The notes: generated by a model not told the origin, from the letters alone. DNA of 64,000 bases from Agrocybe praecox (GCA_964017145.1 OZ024847.1:1240001-1304000); one strand, 5' to 3'; shown: positions 35,410 through 48,996, counted from the stretch's first letter. Program-made: numbers and translations.

Positions 35410-37519
35410 CTACAGTGCACGGCCTACACCTGCCGGATAACTCATCCTTGGTAGAGAATCTTCAATTTCAATTTCTGATTTGTGGTCAACAAAGGTTTGG
35501 ATGGAGATTGCCATTTTACCGCTACGAGTCTCGGTTCTGCTAGGTCTTGACGTCTGGAAAAGAAGCATTAGTAGAGAATACTTGAACATGTTATATGATC
35601 GAAAGAGCAAGTCAATAGCACACCTTTTCGCTGGCTATCATTGTGGGCATCGAGTTCTCTACATCGTATCTTCGACTCGTTTGGCTAAGGCTGGAAAGAT
35701 GGATCGAGAGCATATCGTCTTTTGAATCTAGGAGGGTTTCACGAGCGTTCAGTCTAAAAATTATCCGATGTATGGTTAATTCCACCACAATAGAAGTTAT
35801 AGGCACAGTAGGCTTACGTCGCAAGGTATGCGTTAACATATACTGTTTGCCGATAAGGTTAGCTTACTTTCAGACGAGGCCTAGACGACTACAAGAACTC
35901 ACGCTTGCTCAACAGAAGGTAAAAGCCTAGGAAGACGAAGTTGTTCGGCATGACAATATACAAGATCAATCCCAACGAAGCATCGATACTACAAAAGAGA
36001 ATCAGTATGCAGCCAGACGAGGGTTAAAACGTTAAATAGTTATAGTTATTTTTATTATCACTCACGCGACGATCATTCCCGTGTTAACAGTATACATCAT
36101 CAAAATCTTTATGAGAGAATCCGTCCTGGTTGATGGATCATGTCAGTTTTGTCCACGCAATGCTTATCATTTTATTATTTCTCTTACCTCCGGAATCCCG
36201 TCCGTGAGCCGTGAAGTAGCCACGAAAGGGCCAAAGCCAGACTTAAATCACTGCCCGTTCCGACACCGAAAGTCAAGTACATCAAAGGCTATAAGAGCAA
36301 CCCGCCGGTGAGCGATAGACCTTCAAGGAAGGGAACGAAGCTAACATACCGCTATCGTGGCCAATTCAGGGAATGATTGGATTTTGAATCTATATCAGAA
36401 TCTAAGAATCGAGCTTTGAGGATACAAACAGCAGCTTACGCTTTAACAGTGATAGCTGATCGATGAAGTGGTTAGATATCTTTTACGGTGATAGGATGCA
36501 TATAAGAAAGACTCACTAAGTCCAACAACTATCATACAGGAAAAATGTGTTAAAGAGGGGTCAGAGGTAGGGGATGGAGTTATGAACAAGACCTACCCAG
36601 ATCAGCCAAAGATATAAGCATCTGGTAGTGGAAATCAGGTCAGTAGTGCCTTTGATCAGCCGAAGAAATTCACGCACGATCCACCCAGTCAAAAAAAAAT
36701 TTCCCTTGCTCACTGATGATACAGTGAATCAGTAGGCGCTCGCACCCCTATAGCGTATAAACACTTACGCCGAAAGACGCGAATAGTGAACAAGGCGCGA
36801 ATGATAAAATTGGAAATGGCCTAGATAATGGTGAAACGATTTGAACACCACACTTTATTCCATGCGAGGAGAAAAATACGCACAGTAACCGCAACATGGA
36901 TCTTGTCAAAGGAAGAAGCAACGATAAGTATCAGAATCCCAGTCCTTTCTGAGAAAGCTCGAAAAGAACATACGATGATACTCCTAGAGATATTCCAGAT
37001 GTATGAGCTAAGACTCTGATATGTGATGAAAACGGAAACGAACCATACGGGTTTGAAAATCGCTAGTGGATTCAGGTAATTTGAGACCATATAAAAATAC
37101 AAAATGTGCGCGTTCAAAGCCGAATCAAACGTATCAAGAAGCCTGGGCGCTCAAATGATGAATGGAATGCCCGTTATTGGAACGAAAAAGGAAATTCACC
37201 AGAGGAGCCCAACCTAGCTCGCCAACACTCAAGTTTAGCAAGATGGCCAATAAGATACACAGGAACTTGAAGCTTACCGTAATCTTTAGATATACGCGAT
37301 CTTTATTCATCCTAGTGTAGTAGTTGTATGTCTGTACGCAAGTTACTCCCCATAGACTGGACATCGACAGACGTTTTCAGCTTCAGAAGATGATAGGGAA
37401 AGGTGAGATAGAACGTACGCCATGGCTAGCAGCCCCGCAACCAATAGCGACCCCAGTGTGCCATCGAACTTTGGCAAGACAACAGGCCCTGTCGGTAATG
37501 CTGATCCCGTAGTAGACAT
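35410..37519 (-). CDS. DUF6534-type seven-helix membrane protein, 16 exons
   Basis: Sixteen exons, listed 5' to 3': 37419-37519, 37261-37356, 37040-37142, 36884-36901, 36769-36820, 36678-36712, 36597-36621, 36517-36528, 36440-36455, 36350-36389, 36188-36288, 36066-36125, 35903-35988, 35818-35842, 35624-35753, 35410-35553. They sum to 347 aa with every phase consistent. Family blocks appear in order: PKFDGTLGSLLVAGLLAMAL, VQTYNYYTRMNKDR, KFLLLDTFDSALNAHI, RVFRLSKGNFFLTGWI, LADLGVVGLTITVKAF, YLTFGVGTGSDLSLALALSW, and LYVNAYLATLNARETL. The RLSKGNFFLTG and NSxLATLNAR-like blocks are typical of this mushroom family, which has about 40-330 members per genome but no known function. The C-terminal 90 residues are cytosolic and Ser-rich. 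The exon 3-4 junction (138-nt intron) is the least secure. Seven exons are 40 nt or shorter. Confidence 0.83.
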
Positions 37520-40500
37520 CGTGGAAGGTAAAACAGAAAGGCTAAACGAGAGGAGCGAGTGCAAAGGAGCGACAGTACTATCTAGGCGGTCCCCGAGAAT
37601 AAGCGCGTCGATACCAAGGAGGCGAGACGAGGGAAAATAAAAGGTTCCCCCCAGGCGAGATTATAAAGGGACGAGGGAATGCTCGAATGACGATTTCTGG
37701 AAGGAAGATGCCAGAAATTTCTCATCTCACCGCCTGCCCTGTGGTCCCCGATAGGCTTCTAAGGACACAAACACCAGGCGGCAGCTATGCCCGATTAACT
37801 TCCATGTTCCCCATTCTTGTGCATACTCACGTAAAATGAGTACTCGGGATTGATGCCGACGAGAAAAATTAACCCATGTTTTTGTTGGAGCTGATACCAA
37901 AGCCTCCGTCCCATGTAAGTATCGAAGTTCCTTGGCCATCGTTGCGTGGACCTGTATGTTTCCCCAGAAGACTTCTCGAGGACACAAACACTTCGGCCAC
38001 TTCGGCTTCAGGTGTAAAGACATAACATATACGTACATCTTCGATTCATGTCTATGTCTATTTCAGACTTTCCAATTGTGTTTGACTGTCCTACGACACC
38101 TGCGACACCTGCGACCCTAAATCCGAGAGCGTTTTACAGCGCAGGACCTAAACTATACGGGACGGGACGTCAGTATGACATGACCGATAAAACCGTGGTA
38201 GGATCCGGAGGCAAGAGTGATAGTCCATTTATCGCACATCCTCGCCGATATCTGATAGCGCACACACAGAATAAACATAGTTGTTGATGAGTACTGATCC
38301 ACAAGTTTACGAGAATCAGAATCGGATATCGTCAACGAAAGGGAAAATGTTGTACTCATTTCTAGATATGCAAAGGACGATAAGCAGTATTCCATTCGGA
38401 CAGTATTTCCCACAATCTCCTGTGGATGGAGTATCTGGCATGATCAATGGCTACAATACATCCCAAAAGCATCGGTATGGAATAGAAGTGGGTCTTGAAT
38501 TTGCTTTTGAGTGCCAATGACGATATCACTCGGAGCCTCTGGGAACGAATTAAGTGATGGAGAAGCACTGAAAAGTCTCCTTACCTGACTGCCTTCATTT
38601 TACGCGGAGTTGAAGTATCCGGGCCCACGACCTGTGACCTTTTTCTCGAGTCTATGTCAGTTAATCAATGTCAATGTGCTCTTTTACGCGACAGAATCAT
38701 CCCGCAACTTGCGATGAAATGCATAAACGATAATTGAGGGCTTGACGGGAAAACACCCAGGGTCGTTGAGCTTATAGGCTAAACTGGGGCTTTGAGCGGT
38801 AAGTTGACACTGCTCGCAAAATGGCAAATGGATGAGCTAAGAACAAGTCTATGCAGGAATCCACAATGAATTTTACAATGAAGGCATGTTGTTATTGGCG
38901 TCACCGTGTTTGAACGATCCATCCACATGGTTCGAACTGTAAATGTCTTCTTTTTTTCAATCATTCGCACCCCAAATCTTGACGAGAAAACCTGCGGAGA
39001 GTAGCCGCCCAAGAAAGAAGTTGTTCAAACCCTCGGTGACAAGCAAGTGACAAGAGAAATCATGCATGATGGTTTCCGACGACAAAAATAGATTTTCAGT
39101 CGGAGTATAAAGCGGCACCGAAACTGGGAATTTGCCAGAAATACCACAAGACACGACCTCATTCCTTCCTTGAATGCTTCCATCGATGGGCGCCCATGAA
39201 AGTGTCAATGCTTAACAATAGCCCAGATGATGATGCTCTAGCTTAATAGTTGGAGCTAACTCGTCTCAAATTCCAATTACTCTTGATCTGCTCTTGACAC
39301 TATGCTCGTTTCCCCCACGACATTCTCCTAGGCATTCCATATTTATCTTTTTTTCCTTCGTAAAAAATCGAGCCACAGAAGCATACTCTCACTGATTTCG
39401 GCTGCGCAGTGTATATTCTCTCAAGGAAATACCCTTGGAAAACCTGGTTTGCACCTTAAATTTAACCTCCACACGACGGAAAACTGTGAACTGGGAATTC
39501 GAACATGGCAACGGTGGATAACTTGCGCAGTTAGCATGAACTTAGAAAAGCTTCGTTGCTCATATGTTTCAAAAAGCGACGTACTTCTCGGAATGCTTCC
39601 CCACAACAACCACGAGAACGAGGACAAACATAGAAAAAATACAACGATCGCGAAATTTTATTACCCCACAATCACCATGTGTATGGCCTTGTTTTCGGGG
39701 AATTACATACTACAAAATCCGCCCTCTCTTCTCTCTAGAGATCCTGGCCAAAAGACTCTTTCGAAGACATTGCATCATACGAAACAAGAGTATTCTGATT
39801 TTCCGCCCGCCTTCTTCGTCTTTTTCCATTTCACGACGTCTTGCCATAGGCTTTCGACGAAGGATAGTATCCGCGCCGAAACCCACAGATGAAAATACAT
39901 TTAGCAAAAAATAACCATATGCACAGCACATACCACTTACCCATATGTGTGATGCGCTCAAATCTGCCCGTGTGTCTGTCGGGGAAGAACTTTCTTTGGA
40001 ATACACACACAAGTCAAAATTAGACAAACAAAAAACAATACGACACACGTGGCGCAGAGGCGCGGGGGAGAAAAGAAGTTTAAAATCGTATCAAAAACGG
40101 TGATACATTGAATACCGTCAGTCTTCCTCGAAAAGTTCTCTCATTTATTTTAAATTATTTTCTCATTAATGATTTTCTTGGAAAATACACAGATACCGGC
40201 ATGAAAGTTATTTCCAAGTAAAGTAATCACAAAGGCCTCTAATTCGATGATTTCTTCATTACTAGTGTCACCACCACAATGGTACCGACTGCGAGCCACA
40301 GGTTTCTCGATCGTTACCTCGAAAAGCAGCGAGCAATGATTACTTCCCTCTCCCGAATAACTGACCACTCCAACGACAAGGACACAATCTGGCAGCAGCA
40401 TCCTGCGTTTCACTCACTCTGAGCTCTAACTGGCGTATCCGACCCTTGGAGACATTATAGCCCTAAACTAGTGCAGAGTTGAACCTATCGTCCTCAAGTC

Positions 40501-41515
40501 AGGATTCCCGCTGTACTCGCATCCTCCTCAGCTAAATCACCAATGTTCAAAATTATTTCCGACCGTCCCAAACCGCCTCAACCTGAGCTGCATGCCAAAA
40601 ACTAGTGCAAGCAGCGACCACTAAGAATTATTAATGTTTGAATGTCAATATCGTCATGTCTTTTCATTAAAACATGGGTTGGAAGCTCCTCGATAATTAT
40701 TCAGGCTTTACCAGACCTAGCCTAGATCCTCAATAAAATTTCGAACAAATTCATATGTTATTAATTTCTCCACAATCCCCCGACCTCGACCGTATCTAGG
40801 TAGTTGACAGTACGGATCCAAAATTGAATTAAACGGTCATGTAGATCCGGGAAGTCTAATTTTCTTTGCGACGTTGCCACAAATCTCTTCCTCGGGTTGG
40901 CTAAGTGCAATAAAAGGCATTGAATTTTGGTGATTGAACCATCTCGATGTCCTTGCCAAATGTTGGTATTTTTAGTTTTCTTACTTCGCCTCGACTCGGA
41001 GGCAGTTAGTTTACGTCCAGACCCAGATACGCGTTTCACGATTGGTAGGCTTGACAAACGATATTTTTATACAATTACAACAACTTCATGAAATCAAACA
41101 CATTAATCGAAAATTTAGAGTTTAAGAATCTGCAATTTCATTTTATGCGAACCATGATGTTGATGTATGAGAATGAAAACGAGAACGAGAACAAAAAGAA
41201 GGTGAAGTACACGAAAGCAAACGGAAAAACAATGACGACGACGACATCGACTAAAAGAATGGAGTGTCTGCACGGGAGTAACGGAAAACAACAATATGAA
41301 GGGAAAGTGGGTTATAAAGGGTACGCTATGCAGTTTTGCGCCCTTCGTGCTTCGAGTACAGTACCGGTTTAAGTTTATAACGGTGATATCCTGTATTAAG
41401 GTGGAAAAGAGCAAGAGAAAGAAGGGCCAAAAAGCTCTTCTAGGTCGGAGAGATGAGAGAGCAGAAGGAACTTGTGAGGTTAAAGAGTGTTTCGCAGAGC
41501 AGTGTGTAAGGTCCT
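37520..41515. other. 4-kb gene-poor spacer
   Basis: The longest stretch without a supported gene. Frames such as plus 39449-39892 (147 codons) and minus 40761-41057 (98 codons) show no domain. A short tandem repeat (CGACACCTG, two and a half copies) starts at 38094. No transposon ends were recognised. Confidence 0.55.
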
Positions 41516-43724
41516 TTAAGCAATGGGGAGTTCCGACTGCTGGATCAAAGACACGGCTTTCTGGCTTCGGGGACGCATATCGCACTTGAATGGGTTTGGT
41601 ATCCTAAAGCACAAAATGAGTACATGAGTAAGAATGAAAAAGGATGCATACCTGAAGATTGGGTTCTCATAAACAATCTCCGGTTCCAAAAATTTCCCAT
41701 AATCATCCATAGCTTTGCCGATATCAAGAGTAGCAAGCATGGAGGCCATCAACAACCACACAGAGGAGTCGACCAAATTCAACCCTGGGCATTGCCTCCT
41801 TCCAAACCCGAAGACATAGTTCTTAGGATTGCGCTTCTTGTCTAGACTGGGGTCGCCTGACGATTCCATGAAGCGCTCAGGACGGAAGGAATCAGGATCG
41901 GGATACATGGTCTCATTGCGTAGCATGGCCCTGATAAATCAAGAACAATAAGGGAAAGGTCACAATGAGGCGAGAAAAGGACAACACGTACCAGATATTA
42001 CCAAATACTAGAGATCCCTTGGGAATGTGCATTCCCTTGTAGACATCGTCTTCCATCAAACGATGCGGCAAGTCTAAAGAAGATAATTATCAATGAGTTA
42101 GGCTACAGAATGGAGCAGAAGGAAACTTACTTAGAGGGACTGGCACTCCCCATCGCAAGGTTTCCTTGAAAAGAGCTTCGACTGTGTACGCCAATCAGTA
42201 GAGAGTAGAAGCGATGGATTGCAACACAACGTACTATAAGGCAAAGAAGGGCGATCTTCGAAAGTGGGCAGACGATCAGAGCCAACGACTGAGTCAAGTT
42301 CTGCTTGTGCTTTCTTCTGGGCTTCTGGGTGGTGGATCATAGCAAGAATGAATTGCCCAACCATAGTGAGAGTCTATACATATGTTAGCATGGGTCTGCA
42401 GCGTTTGGTTGGCGTTTATGCGCGGAATGGACGTACAGTATCGATACTAGCGGAATACATGGAGTTGGCGGACCATTTGAGGTCAAACTCGAAGTTCTCC
42501 ACAGCCTTAACGTTCTCATCTTCCAACAGATTTGAGCAGAAAGATCTTTTGTAGTTTCCGGATTTCTGTATCCAAGGAGAGTTAAGTATATGCACTTCAA
42601 ATAGATGATGAGGAGGTCGACTGCATACCATGCTGTTAAGAACATATTCATATGGCAAATCCACAAACTCTTCCATCTTCTTTTTCCATATCTGTGCGTT
42701 CTTCAAGAACCCAGACCCAGGCATCCACAGGGGCATGTGCTTCAAGAAAGGGAAGACGTCCACTGGCCAGATTCCACCCCCTGAAGCAATGCGGTTCGAC
42801 AACAATCCGACGCATTCATCAGCCAGGTCAAGGAAATGGTCGTCGTTGGACTTCACTTCATAGCCGTACACTACCGATAACGTCAAGCCTCCGGCATATC
42901 TTCGTACGTGTTTCTGATGATCTGCGGGGTTTGCGATGAGGCGGCGAAGGAAGCTATGGGTTTCAGTTTGTAAAAGAGGGTGGTAGGAGGGAATTACGGG
43001 AACGCCGAATGCCTTGTGAAGCAACCTGCGCTGGCGTTTAGACTGGTCTCCGTAGCAAGTAAATGCCACCTGTGGAGTAGATATATGCGTCAGTTTTTGG
43101 CCTGGATCACGGTGAAAAGATGAGGATCCGGAAGAAGCTACTGGCCGAGAAGAAAAGAAGGCAAACAGAGCAAAGAAATGAATGAATGTAATGGCGGATG
43201 CTAACTACGCTAGTGGCGATCCAAGTTCCCCTGCACCATGGCATAACGATATAGAAGTGACTGTCTCACCATATTTTTGCAGCCGCATCTGTTGGACGCG
43301 ACGAGGATCAGAACCAGCAAGACTGACACGGGCGGGAAAGTACGCACAATTCACCTGCCATGACAAGGGAAGGTTTATCTGAATAGATTGATCCACGCTT
43401 GTCGAGGAGATCTGAGGCGGCCTCGGGACTGTTGATGAAAACGAGACCTATCCCTAGGACGTGTAGGTACACGACCTCGCCTAGACAGGGGTGTCAGCGC
43501 TGGAGCGACAACGACAAACAACAGGGCAACTGACCATACTGCTTAGCCCACTGAGAGGCAGGGAGCCACAGCTCATTCGCTACAAGATCGCGTACGTTGC
43601 CCAAGAGCGGGACAGGCTTCGGTCCAGGTGGCAGAGATGCCGAGGAAGCTTTAGGCTTTCGAAACCAGAGGAAAAGTGCGAGGAGAAGGCAGGCAGAGGC
43701 GGCGTAAAGGGATGAACTCGCCAT
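41516..43724 (-). CDS. Cytochrome P450 monooxygenase
   Basis: Ten exons: 43535-43724, 43348-43480, 43270-43288, 42629-43069, 42437-42565, 42235-42373, 42131-42181, 41992-42073, 41652-41930, 41516-41603, giving 516 aa, the usual P450 size. An N-terminal membrane anchor ([16 protein letters not shown]) and proline hinge ([13 protein letters not shown]) target it to the ER. The I-helix region is [20 protein letters not shown], the ExxR motif is ETLR ([13 protein letters not shown]), the PERF region is FRPERFMES, and the haem loop is [14 protein letters not shown] with the axial Cys. It belongs to the large mushroom group often annotated as O-methylsterigmatocystin oxidoreductase-like (CYP64-like); that label says little about substrate. 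Exon 3 is a 19-nt microexon encoding CGCKNM. No other biosynthetic gene lies next to it. Confidence 0.92.
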
Positions 43725-46700
43725 CTCAGACGGCGTCGGGATCAAAGAGCGGGGGAGGGAATGGCGGGGGAGAGTAGAGGGTCAAAATTAAAAAAGAAAG
43801 TTGGTACTTAAAGCATTTCTTGCTTTTCTGTCTGTGTCCCATGTCGAGAGTAGGGAAAGAAGCTGGGCTAATCTAAATTTGGCGAAATCCGGCCGAAATT
43901 AGGCATATACACACTTTAATACATAATCCCCTCCGTCATCTTTTTAACATATCGTCCCTAGCAACATTTGGAAAATTTCACTACCAAAAGGGTCAAAACA
44001 TTCCAATCCCCACTTGGCGCCCATAGTTCCCCGTTTTTTTATTTCGTCCCCACCCCCTCCGCGCGCACTTGTCACCCTCTACGCTCGCTCGTTCGCTGGC
44101 AACCACAATCTGGCTTGAGACTGCTACTAGATTGCTGCATTTGTGCGCGCTGTTAGTGCTCTACAAGAACCTCATCACCATCCAATTCCGCTTGGGGTTT
44201 CGGAAATCCTGTCCATCAAGAAGCGCGTAGGAGTTCAAGTGACGATTTGGAGAATATTCTGATTTCTGATTCTTTTCCATGATATGTGTTGAACCCCACA
44301 CCACTCACGGCAGAGCCTCGGTGTCTCTCCCGTTCTTCCCTGCTCCAAGAAAGCGTTCGAGGTATGGCCGGACCCGTTATCATATATCAAGTTCTATATG
44401 AGAAGAGGACACGAAACCTTGCGCGTATCATCATGATCTGCCTAGACCTTTGGCTTGTCCTTGCTTCTCGCACGCCCACGTCGGACTGAAAAAGGTATGT
44501 TTATCCCAAAACCAGCGTGATGATATCTTTTTTTTTCTTGAAAATTTTCACTCTTCTGATGCCTCGTGTTCAACCAAATGCTTCCCGACTTTCTCATTGC
44601 CGCCCAAATTAGACTTCATCCCGAAAATTACAAGAGTGTTTATCGTTAGGGGGTCGTTTTAACATAGCTCTGACATTAGCGTGAACCAGGGTCTCCCAGG
44701 TTCATTCATATCACCGTATCAATGCATCACTCCCCATGCCGTACCTTAGGACCCACCGGTTAGCGTTTTCATCAAACTCCAATAGCGCACGCAGTCGTCT
44801 GGGGTTCGTATTCAACAGTCGTACAGCGCCGAGTACAGTCATCAGAATTTGTGAGCGTTAAGATTGTGCCTTGCGTACAGTAACCTACCTACATAGACAT
44901 GAAGCGCAAATCTTACCGAACCCGCAGTACATGCGCTCGTTCCGAAAGCTCCTCCGAAATACGCGTTGGTGGAAAGCACCTTCCTTACATCCCTTGAACT
45001 CCTTACAAGCGTCCATGCGGTACGAAATACGGACCAAAAGTACATTTGAATATAAAGACAGGTGATCAATGGCGCCCACTGCCCTGAGTACTAATCCCAA
45101 GATTCTTAAACTAGTTGCCCAATTTGGCTTTTACAGGCAGGAACGTGATGCGTTGAAAAACAAGCTAAGCTCTATAAGGAAATTTCTGTTCAAAACAGAG
45201 GGGGAATCAATTGAAACAAAAATGGTGTGGCGTCCCTATCTCATAGACACCAAGATTCGATAACAATCTATGAATGCAAAGCTATACACACTCCGCTCCG
45301 CCATATGAAATACGGTTCCGGGGATGTTTGCTCAGGTATACGTCTAAACCCCCAAAAGTCCTCTTCAGACTTCCCATCATGTTTTTGCGCTTCCCGGTAC
45401 CTCTGTTTCCGGACTTTGCAGGACGCCTCGATGAGCTCGAATACTTGCTCAACATCATATCGACAAGAGGCCTCATACATCCTTGTCATGAGCTATGAGT
45501 TGTCCCGCTAAGGATGCCATGGCATCAGGAAATTGAACTGACAATAAACCTCAGTCGATCCGTCTATCCGTTATGAATATCGCCGCCACCAGGTTCAGAC
45601 TATGCATATCGCCTTCCTACTTAAATGCACGAGAAAAGGCCTTATACCATCTTCTGGCAGTCCAAACTCTCAAGGACGAGAATGAAATGTCCAACTGCCA
45701 AGGTAAGTCCGAGCCACAGAATAGATTCGTATGTAACGTGTTGATGAATTCATTTTACATTTCATTTTCTCACTTCCCTTCAATCAATTTGACTCACGAA
45801 GTCGAAATAACACCACCACCGCTATCACTTCGGGCTACGGGTGGCCGAAAGTTTCAGCTGGTTCCTTTAGCAGATGTTAGACCAAAGATTAGGATTACAC
45901 CAGCTGAGTCCTCGTTTCTTACTATATGTGCATTTTCTTGTCAGGAGGCGGTCCCATGCGGTCGCAAATATCTAAGTTATATACCTATCACCGATCTCTG
46001 GCAGCGGCCTGTCTATGGCAACGCTTATTTTTCTCCATTGGTTTGTAAATGGACCACACCTACTAGTGTACATGAAGTTCATTTCTCAGCTCTTGGACCG
46101 CCTCGTGGACTTTTCTGTGGCAAAGGCTTCGCCAACGCGCTGCGCAAGTTCGGTCGCATCATGCGTCGTAGTCCTTCATCGCAGGAGGCCATTCCTATTG
46201 AATAAGATACAAGTAAACCATCTACCCCAGATGTCACTTACGGGCGCTTACCATCAGATGCGTATCAATTATATCAATTATATTTCATTTAATTGACTGT
46301 TGAAACGAGTTTCAATTATATGCTACCATCCGCCGGATACAGGCGCGTAAGGAGAAGAAAACAAATGGGTCAGAGTATTGGAATGCATACGGGTAACGGC
46401 ATACAACGTAAGTCGAGGAAAGGATTTTTTATTGCTGAACCATCCTGCTCTCAAATGTTGAAGTACAATTGGAACTCACATTGGTACCGATCCACGCCAA
46501 CGCACATAAGTGGTGTACATATATATGTACGCCACTGCGGCGGTTGGACATCGCGTCATGTTGATCTATATATAAGTAGATATCGGAAATAGTATCGGAC
46601 TTGTCATTTCACAAAAAGGTTACCAATTCTCATCGTGTTGAAGACGCATTTTAGGATGTTATAGAAAGCCATGTCGACGTGAAATAGATGCATCAGGCCA

Positions 46701-46850
46701 TGAGACTAAAATACAACACGTAAATGCGTAAGGCGTTTCGGACATCAGAAGTGCGTTAAAAATGTTATTGAGAGAGAAAGAAAGAAATTGAGAGAAATTG
46801 AAGCGTTGTGGTGCCTGTCAACTGCGAAGCGTAATAAACCTTCGACGCAT
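43725..46850. other. Gene-poor spacer with orphan ORFs
   Basis: No supported gene. The plus strand at 45573-46205 is open for 210 codons and 45069-45263 for 64 codons (KILKLVAQFGFYRQERDALK), but neither shows a recognisable domain. The first few hundred bases form the P450 promoter. Confidence 0.45.
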
Positions 46851-48883
46851 TTAAGTACATTGAATAGGAGTGCCTTGAATTGTCCTGAGTGTATCTCCCG
46901 GGAAATGCCAGAAAGCAATTGCGATGAGGACATAAACGCCTAAAAATGAGGGATGCCGCGATCAGTAACTATTATTCGAACAAAAGAGAAAAACTATGTA
47001 AGAACATACCAGTCAACGCAATTCCACTCATCCAATGGGATTTTCCGTCCTCCACAGAGAATTTGACGAGGAGAACGGAGAAGAACAAAACGACTGTTTC
47101 GAGTGGATCGAACAGCAAGGTGAGAGGTTTACCCATCCCCCACGCAACCAAGACCAAAACAGGAATGACAAACAGCGCGATCTGAATGCAACTGCCGACC
47201 GCTACGCTCATCGCCAGATCAAACTTTCCTTTACTGGCAACGACGACGGCTGTCGTGTGTTCAGCCGCGTTTGTTAGGATAGGGATGATGATCAGCGTGA
47301 TCCACTCCTTCGATACTTCAGGATGGCTTTCCACGAGACCTTCGAGCGAATCAATCAAGTATTCTGCTGTGACGTATGCAAGAGCCGTGACTGTGGCTAA
47401 GAGAATGAGCGCCGAGACCAAATTGAGTTTTGGTTCTTCTTGGTCACAAGAGGACTCAGACGACGTGCTGGATGCCGACGGAGAAGGTGGAGCGGGGGAG
47501 GTCGAAGGAAAGGGCAAAGTTCTCGTCCATCTGCGAGAGAAGAGGCGGGATGTACCCGATGACCTGGGCGATGAACCCCCGGAGGAAGTGGAAATGGTAT
47601 ACTCTTGCAATGTATCGAGGAATAGATGATTGTGTGAATAGAACTGGAAGAACAAGTATGCAATGTAGCTGTTCGGAAGATATTTGGCTCAGTATCTTAT
47701 TTAATGTGTGAAAGAAAATTAAGAGCTTACATGAGGATTAGAATTATGGCGCTAACACGACTCAATTGCAAGAGTACCTTCAGTTCTTTACCCACAGGAA
47801 GGCGACTTTCGAGGTATTGATGCTAGAGGTTATCATGAGCTGAGAGCAATACTAAGAAAAGCGTAAGAGACTTACATATGTGGCTGGAATGGTCAATGAA
47901 ATGACAGCCACGATCAATAAGGACGAGTTAAGTTGGGCAACCATAGGTTGGAATTGTTGTTGGTGAAAACGGAAACCTCCAACTAAAAATGAAAGCATAC
48001 CATCATAAGGATACAATTTCTCACAAAGAGGAATAAAAAGTACGCACCGATGAATGCGCATCCCAGCACCAAGAGCAGATTGCTTATTAGACCTCCTAGC
48101 AGGGTACTTTGCACGACCTCAAGTTCGCACTGTCATGGATATAATTAGCAACGCGCCTAAAAGATAAGATAATAAGATAACATGACGCACCTTCTTGAGA
48201 GCGATACCCGAAACAATCATTTCGATAAGATTTCCGAGCGACGCGTTGAGCAATCCTCCTACACTTTGAGTCGTTCTCAATGCGATTTGTTCCGTACCCA
48301 ATCCAAGCAACGCTGCAAGAGGGATCATTGCCAAACCGGAAAAGATGAATATCAATGTTGGGCTTTGATGGGCGAAGTGAAGTGCCCATGCGACCGGGAT
48401 GAACAACAAAAACAGATTGAGTGGCGAGTATCGCATAATTGCAATAACTGACTCGCGATAAGAGGGCTGAGGATTAATAGGGCGCCGCGAGGTGAACAAG
48501 GCGCGGATACGGTCCTTGGCCGAAAGCTTCGCGACCCTAAACCTTCGAGTGCGTCGCGCAGAGACTGTTTCAAATTCATGCTTCTCAAGATCTTCAGGTG
48601 ATATCGTGACATCTGGAGCGCTTGTCTCTCGCGAGGCATCCGAAATAATGGCGGGCGGAAGACTTCCATCCAGTACGTCGATTCTGACGAAATCCTTTTC
48701 GTGGATGCCAGAATCATGTTCGTAAGAATTCGATACGGGTTGATGTTCTTTATTCATTTGAGTCGGCCTATCATTGGTCGGCCCACTACTAGGGGGTTCG
48801 TCGTCATCTTCAGCGACGAGGGTAGGTGTTGGCTGGAGCAGTGCGTTGTTGGAGGCATCATGTAAAGCAAAAGATTCTCCCAT
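46851..48883 (-). CDS. Vacuolar Ca2+/H+ exchanger (CAX family)
   Basis: Six exons: 48191-48883, 48048-48129, 47876-47982, 47731-47822, 47010-47668, 46851-46939, giving 573 aa. A long hydrophilic N-terminus (about 135 residues) precedes eleven or so helices. The two cation-exchange repeats are plain: c-1 at GNLIEMIVSGIALKK then VVQSTLLGGLISNLLLVLG, and c-2 at NAAEHTTAVVVASKGKFDLA then SVAVGSCIQIALFVIPV. The Glu residues of GNLIE and NAAEH are the conserved ion-binding pair. The loop between the halves is Ser/Pro-rich and acidic at its end (ESSCDQEEPKLN). Yeast Vcx1 homologues load Ca2+ into the vacuole using the proton gradient. A CATATAAAG box lies 105-113 bp upstream. Confidence 0.92.
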
Positions 48884-48987
48884 TCAGGTGCGTCCTAGTA
48901 AATTAACGAGCTTGTTTAGAGATGTGAAACAAGGGTAAGAGGGGGAAACAAGAGGCTGTGAAGGCCAAGGCACCTGTGCAGGCTGTG

Positions 48988-48996
48988 CTTTATATG
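48988..48996 (-). promoter_or_regulatory. TATA-like box of the Ca2+/H+ exchanger gene
   Basis: CATATAAAG on the minus strand, 105-113 bp upstream of the ATG at 48883. Confidence 0.45.

Noticed and set aside
36902..37039. Reading exon 3 of the DUF6534 gene straight through (open to 36821)
   Set aside because: Read-through gives residues that do not fit the family between KPVW and the IHVAVT helix; splicing restores the expected spacing. This junction remains the least certain of the model.
39449..39914. Two overlapping plus-strand frames of 116-147 codons
   Set aside because: No domain, no splice pattern, and equal openness in two frames suggests chance.
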